Shown piece after piece: positions 1-11,869 of a stretch of DNA of 64,000 nucleotides. The notes below the pieces were generated by a model, which worked only from the letters and a program-made list of their open reading frames with translations, was not told the DNA's origin and did not search any database. The stretch is from assembly GCA_021732745.1 (NCBI GenBank), contig JAKFUK010000001.1, positions 322,931-386,930 of the forward strand, given 5' to 3'. A program made the translations under genes and the position numbers. The DNA is from Nevskia sp. Lineage in GTDB: Bacteria; Pseudomonadota; Gammaproteobacteria; Nevskiales; Nevskiaceae. Position 1 is the stretch's first letter. Every line of letters starts with the position of its first letter.

Positions 1-1226
1 GCTTCCTTGGCGGTCGGTGCCCAGGCGGTGACTTTCACCAGCAGCGAATCGTAGTAAGGCGTGATCACCGCGCCCGAATACGAGGTGCCGCCGTCCAATC
101 TCAGGCCGAAACCGGCCGGGCTGCGATAGGCCAGGATGCGCCCGTAATCGGGCGTGAAGCCGTTTTCCGGATCTTCGGTGGTAACGCGGCATTGCAGCGC
201 GAAACCATCGAGCTTGACCTTGTCCTGGGCGGGCAGCAGACCATCGGCCGCGCCGATCATCGCGCCTTCGGACACCCGAATCTGGGCCTTGACGATGTCG
301 ACACCGGTCACTTCCTCGGTAACCGTATGCTCGACCTGGATGCGCGGATTGACTTCGATGAAGTAGAACTTGTCGGTATCGGCATCCATCAGGAATTCGA
401 CGGTGCCGGCGTGGGTGTAGCCGACCTGCTTGCACAGGCGCACCGCAGCATCGCAAAGCTCGACCCGACGCTCCGGGGTCAGGTAATGCGCCGGCGCGCG
501 CTCGACGACCTTCTGGTTGCGGCGCTGCACCGAGCAATCGCGCTCGAACAGATGGATCAGGTTGCCGTGCTCGTCACCGAGCACCTGCACTTCGACATGG
601 CGGGCGCGACGAATGAGCTTTTCGAAATAGGCTTCGTCATTGCCGAACGCCGCCAGCGATTCGCGACGCGCCGATTCCACTGCGGCCGGCAATTCCGCCT
701 CGTTCTCGATGGCCCGCATGCCGCGGCCGCCGCCGCCCCAGCTGGCTTTCAGCATCACCGGATAGCCGATTTCGGCGGCGATCTTCTTCACTTCCTCGAT
801 GTCGCGCGGCAGCGCCTGCGAGGCCGACAGCACCGGCACCTTCGCGGCCTGGGCGGCAGCGCGAGCGGCTACCTTGTCGCCCAGCGCGCGCAGCACGGCG
901 GGCTTCGGGCCGACGAACAGGATGCCGGCCTCGGCACAAGCCTCGGCGAAGTTCGGATTTTCGGAAAGAAAACCATAACCGGGGTGAATGGCATCGACCC
1001 CGGCACTTTTCGCAATCCGGATGATGTCCGGAATATCGAGATAGGCCGCGATCGGCTTCTGGCCGGCGCCGACCAGATAGCTTTCGTCTGCCTTGAAACG
1101 GTGCAGCGCGAAGCGATCCTCGTGCGCATAGATCGACACGGTGCGCACGCCCATTTCGGCAGCGGCACGCATGACACGGATGGCAATTTCGCCACGATTG
1201 GCGACCAGCAGCTTGCGGATTGGCAT
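1..1226 (-). CDS. pyc: Pyruvate carboxylase, N-terminal biotin carboxylase part (partial, runs off left edge)
   Basis: ATP- and bicarbonate-dependent carboxylation of biotin, the first half-reaction in making oxaloacetate from pyruvate; cytoplasmic. Translating the minus strand from the ATG at 1224-1226 gives about 408 residues with no stop before the window edge. The N-terminus (KLLVANRGEIAIRV, about residues 5-17) and the ATP-grasp glycine loop (GGGGRGM, about 163-169) are biotin-carboxylase hallmarks. The stretch FALQCRVTTEDPENGF followed by LDGGTSYSGAVITPYYDSL is the form I associate with single-chain pyruvate carboxylase rather than AccC (usually QCRINAEDP), so I favour pyc. AccC, PccA or a two-subunit PycA remain possible because the downstream transcarboxylase and biotin domains lie outside the window. 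It stands alone, divergent from the winged-helix gene at 1620. Confidence 0.88.
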   Translation of the reverse strand, partial: MPIRKLLVANRGEIAIRVMRAAAEMGVRTVSIYAHEDRFALHRFKADESYLVGAGQKPIAAYLDIPDIIRIAKSAGVDAIHPGYGFLSENPNFAEACAEAGILFVGPKPAVLRALGDKVAARAAAQAAKVPVLSASQALPRDIEEVKKIAAEIGYPVMLKASWGGGGRGMRAIENEAELPAAVESARRESLAAFGNDEAYFEKLIRRARHVEVQVLGDEHGNLIHLFERDCSVQRRNQKVVERAPAHYLTPERRVELCDAAVRLCKQVGYTHAGTVEFLMDADTDKFYFIEVNPRIQVEHTVTEEVTGVDIVKAQIRVSEGAMIGAADGLLPAQDKVKLDGFALQCRVTTEDPENGFTPDYGRILAYRSPAGFGLRLDGGTSYSGAVITPYYDSLLVKVTAWAPTAKE

Positions 1227-1619
1227 GTTTCCTGGGGTCTGAGGTCTGGGTCTGGGTTGAAACGGTTCAGGCTTCGCGCATTGCAGCGCGTTTTTGGAAC
1301 TTGCGGATGAGCATGACCATCATCGTTATTACAGCACAGGGAATGCCAGCCAAAAGCACGGGGCAGCCCTGACTTGTGCCGCCGGGGCGAAGGCTGGGCG
1401 CATTTCGACCCGCCGCTGACAGTCAATTGCCGATTGCCGAGAAAAGATGCCTTCGGCGCGATCGAAAGTGTCGGAAATGAGGGAAAAGAACCATCTGACC
1501 GACGCTCGTTTTCGATTTCGAGCGATAATTTCAAAATGGATTAATATAAGATTGCGCGTCGAAAATCGAAAAGCTTTGCAACTCTCGACCGACGGCAACC
1601 CGTTTTCCTGGAGTTAAGC
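1227..1619. other. Divergent intergenic region between pyc and the winged-helix gene
   Basis: About 390 bases with no convincing gene. It becomes AT-rich near 1500-1570, as expected for promoter DNA. On the minus strand TTGGCT (1348-1353) and TAATAA (1326-1331) are 16 bases apart, a fair sigma-70 match about 100 bases before the pyc start. On the plus strand TATAAG near 1545-1550 could serve the winged-helix gene, but no good -35 partner is visible. Confidence 0.4.
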
Positions 1620-2162
1620 TTGAAAATCAAACCACGCAAGAACAAGGCAACCCAATCCATGACATCAGAAAATGCCGCACCGCGCCGCAAGCGCCAGAGT
1701 GGAGTCCGCGGTCGTATCCTCGACCTGCTGTCCTCCGGCCCGATGCTTGCGCAGGACATCCTCGACAAGGGCGGCTTTTCGCCGGCCTCGCTGTATCTGA
1801 ATCTGAAAGCCCTGAAGTCCGACGGTTCGGTCGACACCACCCGCGAAGGCCGCGCCGTGCGTTATGCCCTCACGGGCACGCCGGGCACCGAGGGTGAACC
1901 CGTAGCGGCTGCCAAGCCGGCCAAGGGCAAGCGCGGTCGCAAGCCGAAGGGCACGGTCAAAGCGGTTGGCGGCAAGATTGCCAGCGCCTCGGGCGACTTG
2001 AAGGATGCGCTGGGCGTGCTGATGGCGCGTCTGTCGCCAATCGAGAACGCCAGCGAAAAGATGATGGTGCTGAGCCAGCTCGCTGGTTCGCTGCCGGCAC
2101 CGGTCGCGAAGATTCTCAATTCGGTCATCGACGACCTCGGTCGTCTCGCCGGCAAGCGCTGA
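1620..2162 (+). CDS. Winged-helix protein with AT-hook-like basic segment (function unknown)
   Basis: A 180-residue protein I cannot name. Residues about 25-80 look like a winged-helix DNA-binding domain (a short helix, then LLSSGPMLAQDILDKGG as helix-turn-helix, then VRYALTG as wing). A basic linker near residues 95-110 contains KGKRGRKPKG, with the RGRKP core of an AT-hook-like minor-groove binder. The C-terminal third is predicted helical with no motif I recognise. I chose the TTG at 1620 because TGGAG lies six bases upstream; the in-frame ATG at 1659 has only a distant purine run. The stop is five bases before the HAD gene, so the two are probably co-transcribed. A nucleoid or transcription-regulator role is inference. 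Confidence 0.7.
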   Translation: MKIKPRKNKATQSMTSENAAPRRKRQSGVRGRILDLLSSGPMLAQDILDKGGFSPASLYLNLKALKSDGSVDTTREGRAVRYALTGTPGTEGEPVAAAKPAKGKRGRKPKGTVKAVGGKIASASGDLKDALGVLMARLSPIENASEKMMVLSQLAGSLPAPVAKILNSVIDDLGRLAGKR

Positions 2163-2166
2163 AGGT

Positions 2167-2934
2167 ATGGTTCCAGTCCCAGCGGCAGTGCCACTTCAGG
2201 CGCTGATCTTCGATGTCGACGGCACCCTCGCCGACACCGAACGCGACGGCCACCGGATCGCTTTCAACGAAGCATTCCGGCAGGCCGGTCTGGACTGGCA
2301 CTGGGACATTCCGCTGTATGGAGCGCTGCTTGCCGTCACCGGCGGCAAGGAGCGCATCCGCTATTTTCTCCAGCAGTTCCATCCACAACTGCTCGACGAC
2401 GCCGATCTGGATTCCAGAATTGCGGCGCTGCATCAATCCAAGACCCGTTGCTATCTCGATCTCGTGGCTAGCGGCGGTCTGCCGATGCGCCCCGGCGTCG
2501 CCCGGCTGATCGCCGAGGCACGCGATGCCGGCCTGCGGCTGGCGATCGCCACCACCACGACGCCGGAAAATGTCGTGGTACTTCTGGAGTCATCGCTGGC
2601 CAAGGGTTCGACGGCCTGGTTCGAGGTGATCGGTGCCGGCGACATCGTGCCGGCCAAAAAGCCGGCACCGGACATCTACACCTGGGTGCTGGAACAGCTG
2701 GGACTTCCCGCATCCGCCTGCCTCGCTTTCGAGGACTCCGACAACGGCCTGCGCGCCGCGCTGGGTGCGGGCCTGATAACGCTCGTCACGACCAACGATT
2801 ACACGCTCGACCACGTTTTCGACGGCGCGACGGCCGTGTTGCCCGATCTCGGCAGCAGCGATTCGCCACAGTGCGTGACGCTGGCAGGGCTGCGCCAATG
2901 GCATGCCGCTGCGCAGGCAGGGTCAGTGCCGTAA
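2167..2934 (+). CDS. HAD-superfamily hydrolase, CbbY/beta-phosphoglucomutase-like
   Basis: A 255-residue cytoplasmic HAD phosphatase. Motif I is FDVDGTLADTE (about residues 18-28) with both nucleophile and acid/base aspartates. Motif II is the threonine in ATTTTPENV, motif III the lysine in AKKPAPDIY, and motif IV ESEDSDNG-like FEDSDNGLRA. The helical cap after motif I and the overall length match the CbbY/GPH/PGMB subfamily, whose members dephosphorylate sugar phosphates; CbbY itself removes inhibitory xylulose-1,5-bisphosphate in Calvin-cycle organisms. There is no RuBisCO gene in the window, so the substrate is unknown. It follows the winged-helix gene by four bases and likely shares its transcript. 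Confidence 0.85.
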   Translation: MVPVPAAVPLQALIFDVDGTLADTERDGHRIAFNEAFRQAGLDWHWDIPLYGALLAVTGGKERIRYFLQQFHPQLLDDADLDSRIAALHQSKTRCYLDLVASGGLPMRPGVARLIAEARDAGLRLAIATTTTPENVVVLLESSLAKGSTAWFEVIGAGDIVPAKKPAPDIYTWVLEQLGLPASACLAFEDSDNGLRAALGAGLITLVTTNDYTLDHVFDGATAVLPDLGSSDSPQCVTLAGLRQWHAAAQAGSVP

Positions 2935-2948
2935 ACACGCGCGGGGCT

Positions 2949-3030
2949 GTAGGGTGGGCAGGCTTCATCCGCCCACGCGGTTCAACGGTCCGGCGGTTGT
3001 GAATCGGTGGGCAGGTGAGGCTTGCCCACA
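2949..3030. repeat. Palindromic intergenic repeat, family A copy 1
   Basis: Starts GTAGGGTGGGCAGGCTT and ends with GGTGGGCAGGTGAGGCTTGCCCAC, so the ends can pair. Related copies lie at 36708-36794 (inverted) and 40823-40911; all share the internal GAATCGGTGGGCA. It sits between the convergent HAD and thioesterase genes. Confidence 0.8.
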
Positions 3031-3054
3031 CGACGAATCATGTCGGCGGCGGGT

Positions 3055-3498
3055 TCAAGCCGGCACGTAAACCGCAAACTCCGGCGGCATGCGCCGGGGT
3101 CGGCCGTGCTGCATGTCGACGCACACCCACTGCGTTTTCGCCCGCATCACCACCTTGCCGTCCGACGGCCGGATGATCTGATAGCCGCGCCACATGGTCA
3201 GACGGCGGTCGTTCTCGATGATCCAGGTGCCGACCTGCAGTCCATCGCCGACAAAAGTCGGGGCTAGATAATCGAGTTCGTGGCGACGGGCGACGCAGCC
3301 GGCATCCAGCGCCTTGTAACGGTCCAGGGTCATGCCGAGCTTGTGCGAGTGATCCCAGGCCACCCGCTCCAGCCAGCCCAGATAAACGACGTTGTTGGTG
3401 TGGCCCATGCCGTCGGTGTCTTCGGGACGCACGGTCACCGGCAGCACATGCGGGTAGCGCACATCCCATTTCAGCGTTTGCGGCGATTCAGCGCTCAT
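3055..3498 (-). CDS. 4HBT-family hotdog acyl-CoA thioesterase
   Basis: A 147-residue single-hotdog protein. The segment VRPEDTDGMGHTNNVVYLGW is the 4-hydroxybenzoyl-CoA thioesterase family signature (Asp, Gly-His, Asn, Tyr at the usual spacing), followed by the conserved ER of the core helix. Such enzymes hydrolyse acyl-CoA thioesters in the cytoplasm; the exact substrate cannot be read from the sequence. The start at 3496-3498 overlaps the stop of the upstream FMN-dependent enzyme by four bases (ATGA), which implies one operon and translational coupling. An open frame continues upstream, but that is an out-of-frame shadow of the neighbour. Confidence 0.86.
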   Translation of the reverse strand: MSAESPQTLKWDVRYPHVLPVTVRPEDTDGMGHTNNVVYLGWLERVAWDHSHKLGMTLDRYKALDAGCVARRHELDYLAPTFVGDGLQVGTWIIENDRRLTMWRGYQIIRPSDGKVVMRAKTQWVCVDMQHGRPRRMPPEFAVYVPA

Positions 3499-5186
3499 CG
3501 GTCGGCGATGGTGGTGGCAGGGGCGGCCATTGTCGCGGCTGACGGCGGCGGCTGCGCGGCGAAACTGTGGCTGGAGGCCATCGGCCAGTAGCGCTCGAAC
3601 AGCTGATGCGCCGCCGGATTGCGCAGCAATTCGCCCGCCGTCATGAACTTGTAGAGCATGGTCAGGTTGCGCACCTCGTTGCCAGATACCCGGCGCACGA
3701 TGTGATGCGGCGCCAGCGCCATCGGCGACGACAATCCCGCCGCGCCGATCAGTTCCGCCAGCGCCATCAAGGTGTTGCGATGGAAATGGGCGACCCGTTC
3801 GGCCTTGTCGCCAACCACCAGCGCCCGCTGGCGCAGCGGGTTCTGGGTGGCGATGCCGGTGGGGCAACGGTCGGTATGGCAGCTCAGCGACTGCACGCAG
3901 CCGAGCGCGAACATGAAGCCGCGCGCGGAATTGCACCAGTCCGCTCCCATCGCCATGGCGCGGGCGATATCGAAGGCGGTGATGATCTTGCCGCTGGCGC
4001 CGAGCCGGATGCGCGAGCGCAGATTCAGTCCGACCAGGGTGTTGTGGACCAGCAGCAGCGCCTCGCGCAGCGGCACGCCAACGTGGTCGGCAAACTCCAC
4101 CGGCGCAGCACCGGTGCCGCCTTCGGCTCCGTCGATGACGATGAAATCCGGCGTGATGCCGGTTTCGAGCATTGCCTTGCAAACGGCATAGAACTCCCAG
4201 GGATGGCCGATCGCCAGCTTCACGCCCACCGGCTTGCCGCCGCTCAAATCTCGCAGCCGGGCGATGAAGGCGATCAGTTCCAGCGGCGTCGAGAACGCCG
4301 AATGGGCAGCAGGCGAAATGCAGTCCTGACCCGGCTCGACACCTCGCGCTTCGGCGATTTCCGCCGACACTTTAGCACCCGGCAGCACGCCGCCGTGTCC
4401 GGGCTTGGCCCCCTGGGACAATTTGATCTCGATCATCCGCACCTGCGGATCGCAAGCGTTCTCGACGAACTTGTCGGCATCGAAACGGCCGTCCTGATCG
4501 CGGCAGCCGAAGTAGCCGCTGCCGATTTCCCAGATCAGATCACCGGCCGGCGCGCCGGCTTCAAGCGGGCGGTGATGCAGGCTGATCGAGCCTTCACCGG
4601 TGTCGTGGGCGAAACCGCCGATCGCGGCACCGCGATTCAGCGCCTGGACGGCCCGTCCGGACAGCGCGCCAAAGCTCATCGCGGAGATGTTGAACACCGA
4701 GATCGAATACGGTTTCAGGCAATCCGGCCCACCGACAGACACACGGAAGTCACTGTTTTCCTTGGCGATCTTGACTGGCGCCATGGAATGGTTGAGCCAT
4801 TCGTGATCGTCGCCGTAAACGTCCAGCAAGGTGCCGAACGGACGCTTGTCGAGCACGTTCTTGGCGCGTTGATAGACCACCGACCGCTGCTGCCGCGAGA
4901 ACGGCGTGGCTTCGCCATCGGCCTCGACGAAATACTGGCGCATCTCCGGACGGATCGACTCCAGAAAGAAGCGGATGTGGGCCAGGATCGGGTAGTTGCG
5001 CAGCAGGGCGTGGCGCGTCTGCAACAGATCGACGACGGCGATGCCGACCAGGCCACCGGCACCGAGCGCCGCTCCGACCTTCCACAAACTCGGTTCCGCC
5101 CAGGCCACGCCCCCCAGCACCACGAATGCCAGCAAGGCCAGGGCCGGCGCGAGCAAGCCCTGAAGCATCAACCGTTGTCCCGCCAT
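3495..5186 (-). CDS. FMN-binding glutamate-synthase-family protein (GltB-like), membrane-anchored
   Basis: About 563 residues. Residues roughly 8-50 hold two hydrophobic segments that probably anchor the protein; the rest matches the FMN-binding domain of glutamate synthase. Evidence is the phosphate/flavin region [10 protein letters not shown], the loop [12 protein letters not shown], and the [3Fe-4S] pattern C-x5-C-x4-C in [19 protein letters not shown], which has the same spacing as the large subunit of glutamate synthase. The amidotransferase and GXGXG domains of true GltB are absent, so this is a stand-alone oxidoreductase of unknown substrate. I start at the ATG 5184-5186 (MAGQRLM...) because a longer frame would run into the suf regulator's promoter and coding sequence. 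Co-transcribed with the thioesterase. Confidence 0.82.
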   Translation of the reverse strand: MAGQRLMLQGLLAPALALLAFVVLGGVAWAEPSLWKVGAALGAGGLVGIAVVDLLQTRHALLRNYPILAHIRFFLESIRPEMRQYFVEADGEATPFSRQQRSVVYQRAKNVLDKRPFGTLLDVYGDDHEWLNHSMAPVKIAKENSDFRVSVGGPDCLKPYSISVFNISAMSFGALSGRAVQALNRGAAIGGFAHDTGEGSISLHHRPLEAGAPAGDLIWEIGSGYFGCRDQDGRFDADKFVENACDPQVRMIEIKLSQGAKPGHGGVLPGAKVSAEIAEARGVEPGQDCISPAAHSAFSTPLELIAFIARLRDLSGGKPVGVKLAIGHPWEFYAVCKAMLETGITPDFIVIDGAEGGTGAAPVEFADHVGVPLREALLLVHNTLVGLNLRSRIRLGASGKIITAFDIARAMAMGADWCNSARGFMFALGCVQSLSCHTDRCPTGIATQNPLRQRALVVGDKAERVAHFHRNTLMALAELIGAAGLSSPMALAPHHIVRRVSGNEVRNLTMLYKFMTAGELLRNPAAHQLFERYWPMASSHSFAAQPPPSAATMAAPATTIADR

Positions 5187-5349
5187 GACTGCCTCGTTTT
5201 TCGCGGCAGGATTGCCGTCGTTCGGTGCCGCGCGGCATTGTCGACTGATCGCCGATCCGCCGTCGGCGCCTTGATCGGGTACAATCCGCACCATTCCGGT
5301 CCGATATCGACCGACCAAGCTCCCGCCCTGCTCCGACCAGGCTCCCGAC

Positions 5350-5817
5350 ATGCTCAAAATCGCCAAGCTGACCGATTACGGCACCCTGCTGATGAGCACG
5401 CTGGCGCTGGAACCGGCGGCGGTGCTGAACGCGCAGGAACTGGCCGCGCGCTCCCATGTTGCCGGCCCCACCGTCGCCAAGCTGCTGAAAATGCTGGTGA
5501 AAGGCGGCTTGGTCGAATCCACGCGCGGCGCTCATGGCGGCTATCGCCTGGCCCGCAGTGCCGATGCCATCACCGTGGCCGATGTGGTCTCCGCACTCGA
5601 AGGCCCGATCGCGATCACCGCCTGCGCCCTGCACGGCGGCGGCTGCACCATCGAAGGCAGCTGCACCTCGCGCAGCAACTGGCGTCTGATCGACGACGCT
5701 GTGCGGCAGGCGCTGAGCGCGGTGACCTTGGCCCAGATGGCGGTTCCGCGTGCCTCGCCGGTTACCCGGGTCAAGGCGGCCGTGCCGCTGCACAGCATGT
5801 CGCTCTCCACCGAATAA
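5350..5817 (+). CDS. Rrf2-family SUF operon regulator (SufR/IscR-like)
   Basis: A 155-residue Rrf2 winged-helix regulator. The N-terminus ([13 protein letters not shown]) and recognition segment ([18 protein letters not shown]) followed by [13 protein letters not shown] match the IscR fold. Three cysteines in the window [15 protein letters not shown] are positioned to bind an iron-sulfur cluster, which lets these proteins sense cluster status. It lies first in the suf operon, 20 bases before sufB, so it probably controls its own operon. A TACAAT hexamer at 5280-5285 could be the -10 element; I see no strong -35. Named SUF Fe-S assembly regulator in related genomes; whether it represses or activates here is inference. 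Confidence 0.9.
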   Translation: MLKIAKLTDYGTLLMSTLALEPAAVLNAQELAARSHVAGPTVAKLLKMLVKGGLVESTRGAHGGYRLARSADAITVADVVSALEGPIAITACALHGGGCTIEGSCTSRSNWRLIDDAVRQALSAVTLAQMAVPRASPVTRVKAAVPLHSMSLSTE

Positions 5818-5837
5818 ACGAATTCACACTTAAGAAA

Positions 5838-7343
<1,506 letters not shown>

Positions 7344-7356
7344 GGAGGGTCAAACC

Positions 7357-7626
7357 ATGATGACGGTCTCATTCACGGTGTCCGACGAACTTTATGCCGC
7401 GTTCCAGCAGAAGTTCCCGGCGGAGTCCGAGGCAGCGGACGCGCTGAAAAGTGCGCTGATCGGGCTGGTTCAGGACGATCCCTACTCGCCGGAAGCCTAT
7501 GCAGAAGACGAGCGCCGGTATCAGGACTCGGTTCTGAACAATGGCTTCGTGGCCCATGACGACGTGATGGCGAAGCTCGATCAACAGCTTGTCGAGGCAC
7601 GCGCGCGGCAGGGCGCTCAGGTTTGA
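7357..7626 (+). CDS. ParD/RelB-like antitoxin inside the suf operon
   Basis: An 89-residue acidic protein whose N-terminus (MTVSFTVSDELYAAF) has the beta-strand-plus-helix form of a DNA-binding antitoxin and whose C-terminus (NGFVAHDDVMAKLDQQL) resembles the toxin-neutralising tail of ParD/RelB-type antitoxins. A strong Shine-Dalgarno (GAGGAGGG, 7342-7349) overlaps the sufB stop codon and precedes the ATG at 7357. The next gene is a ParE-like toxin 12 bases on. The antitoxin call rests on size, composition and partner rather than a specific signature; it presumably represses the module and neutralises the toxin. Confidence 0.7.
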   Translation: MMTVSFTVSDELYAAFQQKFPAESEAADALKSALIGLVQDDPYSPEAYAEDERRYQDSVLNNGFVAHDDVMAKLDQQLVEARARQGAQV

Positions 7627-7638
7627 GCCCGTCGAACA

Positions 7639-7941
7639 GTGTCCGAGGCGAGAATCGAATGGACCCGCACGGCGGAAGCCGATGTGCTTCGCTGCCAGCG
7701 ATTCCTGATCGAGCAGGATCTTGATGCGGCGATCCGTGCTGCTGCGGCGATACGCGCGGCAGCCGAACGACTGCTCACGCATCCGGCGCTCGGCAAGGCA
7801 GCCACTCCGAATCCTCAATACCGAAACCTCATCGTCCCCTTCGGCCAGAACGGCTATCTGATCCGTTACCGGGTCGTGCAGGCACCCAATACCCTCATCC
7901 GAATCACACGCGTCTGGCACAGCCGCGAACACCAAATCTGA
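7639..7941 (+). CDS. ParE/RelE-superfamily toxin inside the suf operon
   Basis: A 100-residue basic protein with the ParE/RelE fold pattern: EWTRTAEADVLRCQRFL at the first helix, a central RAAAERLLTHPALGK, then FGQNGYLIRYRV and a C-terminal RITRVWHSRE strand. These toxins poison gyrase (ParE) or cleave ribosome-bound mRNA (RelE); the ending favours ParE. The start is a GTG at 7639. It ends five bases before sufC, so sufC, sufD and sufS are probably transcribed through it. All key regions look intact, so I see no sign of decay. Confidence 0.82.
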   Translation: MSEARIEWTRTAEADVLRCQRFLIEQDLDAAIRAAAAIRAAAERLLTHPALGKAATPNPQYRNLIVPFGQNGYLIRYRVVQAPNTLIRITRVWHSREHQI

Positions 7942-7946
7942 AAGAA

Positions 7947-8690
7947 ATGCTCGAAATCACCAACCTGCACGCCCGCGTCGAAGAAAAGGAAATCCTCAAA
8001 GGTCTGAACCTGAGCATCCGCCCGGGCGAAGTCCACGCGATCATGGGTCCGAACGGCGCTGGCAAATCGACCTTGTCGAACGTCATCGCTGGCCGCGAAG
8101 GCTATGAAGTCACCGACGGCACGATCGCTTTCGAAGGCCGCGATCTGCTGGCGCTCGATCCGGAAATCCGCGCCTGCGAAGGCATTTTCCTCGGCTTCCA
8201 GTACCCGGTAGAAATCCCCGGCGTCAGCAACATGACCCTGCTCAAGGCCGCGATCAACGCGCGGCGCAAGCACGCGGGCGAAACCGAGATTCCGCCCAAC
8301 GATTTCCTGGCCTGGGTGCGCGACCGCGCCAAGCTGGTGAAGATCGACCCGAAGATGCTGTCCCGCGGCGTCAACGAAGGCTTCTCCGGCGGCGAGAAGA
8401 AGCGCAACGAAATCCTGCAGATGCTGGTGCTGCAACCGCGCTTGATGATTCTTGATGAAACCGATTCCGGCCTCGATATCGACGCGCTGAAGATCGTGTC
8501 CGACGGCATCAACGCCCTGCGCGGACCGGAGCGCGCCACCGTGCTGGTCACCCACTACCAGCGCCTGCTCGACTACGTGCAGCCGGACTTCGTCCACGTG
8601 CTGGCGCGCGGCAGGATCGTTCGCAGCGGCGGGCCGGAACTGGCCAAAGAGCTGGAAGAGAAAGGCTACGGCTGGCTGGAGGCTGCCTAA
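7947..8690 (+). CDS. sufC: Fe-S cluster assembly ATPase SufC
   Basis: A 247-residue soluble ABC ATPase that drives conformational change in the SufBCD complex. Walker A is GPNGAGKST (about residues 34-42), the Q-loop lies in FLGFQYPVEIPGV, the ABC signature is FSGGEKKRNE, and Walker B is LMILDETDSGLDID followed by the switch histidine in LVTHYQR. The VEIPGVS stretch and length are typical of SufC. The start ATG is five bases after the toxin stop; sufD begins at the base after the SufC stop. Confidence 0.96.
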   Translation: MLEITNLHARVEEKEILKGLNLSIRPGEVHAIMGPNGAGKSTLSNVIAGREGYEVTDGTIAFEGRDLLALDPEIRACEGIFLGFQYPVEIPGVSNMTLLKAAINARRKHAGETEIPPNDFLAWVRDRAKLVKIDPKMLSRGVNEGFSGGEKKRNEILQMLVLQPRLMILDETDSGLDIDALKIVSDGINALRGPERATVLVTHYQRLLDYVQPDFVHVLARGRIVRSGGPELAKELEEKGYGWLEAA

Positions 8691-9910
8691 GTGTCGGATC
8701 TTGCGACATATTCAGCGCAATTCGAGCGCTTCGCCAACGCTTTGACTGCTGCGGAGCGAGCCCCGCGCAGCGTGCAGTTCTCGCGTTTTCTCGCTTCCGG
8801 CTTTCCGGACAAGCATGTCGAGGACTGGCGTTACAGCGATCTGTCCGCGCTCAACGAGCACAACTACGAGCCGGATGTCGCCGCCGCCGATCACCTGCCC
8901 GAAGCCCTGCTGGCGGACGCCGATGCGCTGGTCTACGTCAACGGCCGCCTGCTGGGTGAGCCCAAGCATGGCCAATGGCATAGCGACACCAGCGAACTGC
9001 CGCCGCCGGCCACCGGTGTCGACGCGCTGAATGCCGCATTCGCCAGCGGCGGTCTGCGCCTGCGCATGGATCGCGGCACGGTGCTCGACAAGCCCTTGCA
9101 GGTGCTGTTCGTCAGCCGTGCCGAAGCCCAGGCGACGATGAGCCACCAGCGCCACCTGATCGAACTTGGCGACGATGCTCAGGCCAAGGTGCTACTCGAC
9201 TTTGCGGGCGACGGCGGCGAGCGCCTGGCGACGCACTTCTTCGATGTCCGCCTTGGCCGCAACGCAAAACTGACGCTGTATCGCGTCCAGAATGAAGCCG
9301 CTGGCGGCACCTTGGTGACGCGCATCGACACCAGACTGTCGCGTGACGCCAAGTTCGAGGCCGTCACCATCGACCTTGGCGGCGGCTTCACCCGCCACGA
9401 TCTCGATGTATCGCTGGCTGAATCCGGTGCCGAAACCACCATTGCCGGTCTGTACGCGCAAGCCAAGGGTTCGCACATCGACAACCATGTGCGCGCCGTC
9501 CATGCCGCGCCGCACTGCACCAGCCGCATGAATTACCGGGGCCTGGTCGACGAAAAGACCAAGGCGGTGTTCAACGGCAAGGTCGTGGTGCAACCGGGCG
9601 CGCAGAAGACCGATTCCGAGCAGCGCATCGCCAATCTGCTGCTGAGCCGCAAGGCGGAAGTGAACGCCAAGCCGGATCTGGAGATCTACGCCGACGACGT
9701 CAAGTGCGCGCATGGCGCGACGGTCGGCCAGCTCGATGAAATCGCATTGGCTTACTTGCGCAGTCGCGGCATCGACAAGGACACAGCGCGCGCCATGCTG
9801 CTGCGCGCTTTCGCCTTGCAGATTCTCGACCGCATCGAATGGCCGGCCCTGCGCGCGCGCATCGAGGCCGCGCTGCATTTGCCGGCCGAACTGAGCCTGG
9901 ACACCGACGC

Positions 9911-9914
<4 letters not shown>
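8691..9914 (+). CDS. sufD: Fe-S cluster assembly protein SufD
   Basis: A 407-residue SufB paralogue that forms the other half of the scaffold. Seen features are the N-terminal EDWRYSDLSALN, a right-handed beta-helix core rich in short alternating hydrophobic strands, the segment HCTSRMNYRGLVDE, and the C-terminal DDVKCAHGATVGQLDE with the conserved Cys-x-His that corresponds to the functional SufD histidine. The start is GTG, directly abutting the sufC stop. Its stop overlaps the sufS ATG by four bases. Confidence 0.95.
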
Positions 9915-11158
<1,244 letters not shown>

Positions 11159-11227
11159 AAACCTGCGGGAAGGCTGGTATCCGAAGGAATTCCGACAAGC
11201 CGCCCGGCGAAACCTGTTGACTGACCG

Positions 11228-11256
11228 TTCATCAGTCATCCACATGCCGTTATGAT
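11228..11256 (+). promoter_or_regulatory. Possible promoter of the first minor-pilin operon
   Basis: TATGAT at 11251-11256 follows TTCATC (11228-11233) with a 17-base spacer, about 50 bases before the fimT start. The -35 match is weak. It falls in the only gap (150 bases) between sufS and the pilin genes. Confidence 0.3.
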
Positions 11257-11308
11257 CAGGGGATGGCAGGGTCGGCCCCGCATTGCCCCGATCCCCCGTC
11301 TGGAGCTC

Positions 11309-11869
11309 ATGAAGAATCGCGCTCGTGCCTACGGCTTTACCCTGCTGGAGCTGATGGTCGCCCTGGTCGTGGTGTCGATCCTGCTGACCGTCGGCCTGCC
11401 GAGCTTCAGCGCGTCCGTGCGCCAGAACTGCACGATCACGGCGGCCAATACCTTGTTGACGGTGCTGACGGCGGCGCGGAGTGAGGCGCTGAAGCGGGAT
11501 CGCAATGTCGGGGTGTGCAAATCCACCGACGGCAGCAACTGTGCGACCGGCGCAACTGCAACCTGGGATACTGGCTACCTCATGTACGTCGATGCTGACG
11601 GCGACAGGGAAAAGGACGCCACGGAAGGTGTAATCCGTGCCGAGATTCCGCTCAGCGCCTGCTCGACCATTACGGGTGCTGGAAATTTCGTCAACCGGGT
11701 GACTTACAACGGCCTCGGCAAAGCCTCGAGCAACAGCAACTTTCTGGTGGTGGCGAAAGATTCCGAGCTCTACAAGCGGCGTGTCGTCATCAGCCCGTCC
11801 GGCCGTCCGCGGGTTTGCAATCCGGACAAGGTCACTTCCAGCAACATCGAAGATTGCGGCGACACATGA
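11309..11869 (+). CDS. fimT: Type IV minor pilin, GspH/FimT family (operon 1)
   Basis: About 186 residues. The prepilin motif is YGFTLLELMVALVVVS near residue 8: Gly before the PilD cut, Phe at +1, Glu at +5, then a hydrophobic helix. The C-terminal GspH domain ends with the typical VISPSGRPRVC strand. Minor pilins of this kind prime pilus assembly and form the tip complex in the inner membrane and periplasm. I use ATG 11309, which gives a short leader (MKNRARAYG); a longer in-frame start at 11252 would give an unusual 27-residue leader. It opens an operon whose genes mostly overlap by four bases. Confidence 0.87.
   Translation: MKNRARAYGFTLLELMVALVVVSILLTVGLPSFSASVRQNCTITAANTLLTVLTAARSEALKRDRNVGVCKSTDGSNCATGATATWDTGYLMYVDADGDREKDATEGVIRAEIPLSACSTITGAGNFVNRVTYNGLGKASSNSNFLVVAKDSELYKRRVVISPSGRPRVCNPDKVTSSNIEDCGDT

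Noticed and set aside
3567-5837. Long plus-strand frame that would extend SufB at its N-terminus by more than 750 residues
   Set aside because: It is antisense to the GltB-like enzyme and its sequence is Arg/Gln/His-rich without any family match; SufB starts at 5838.
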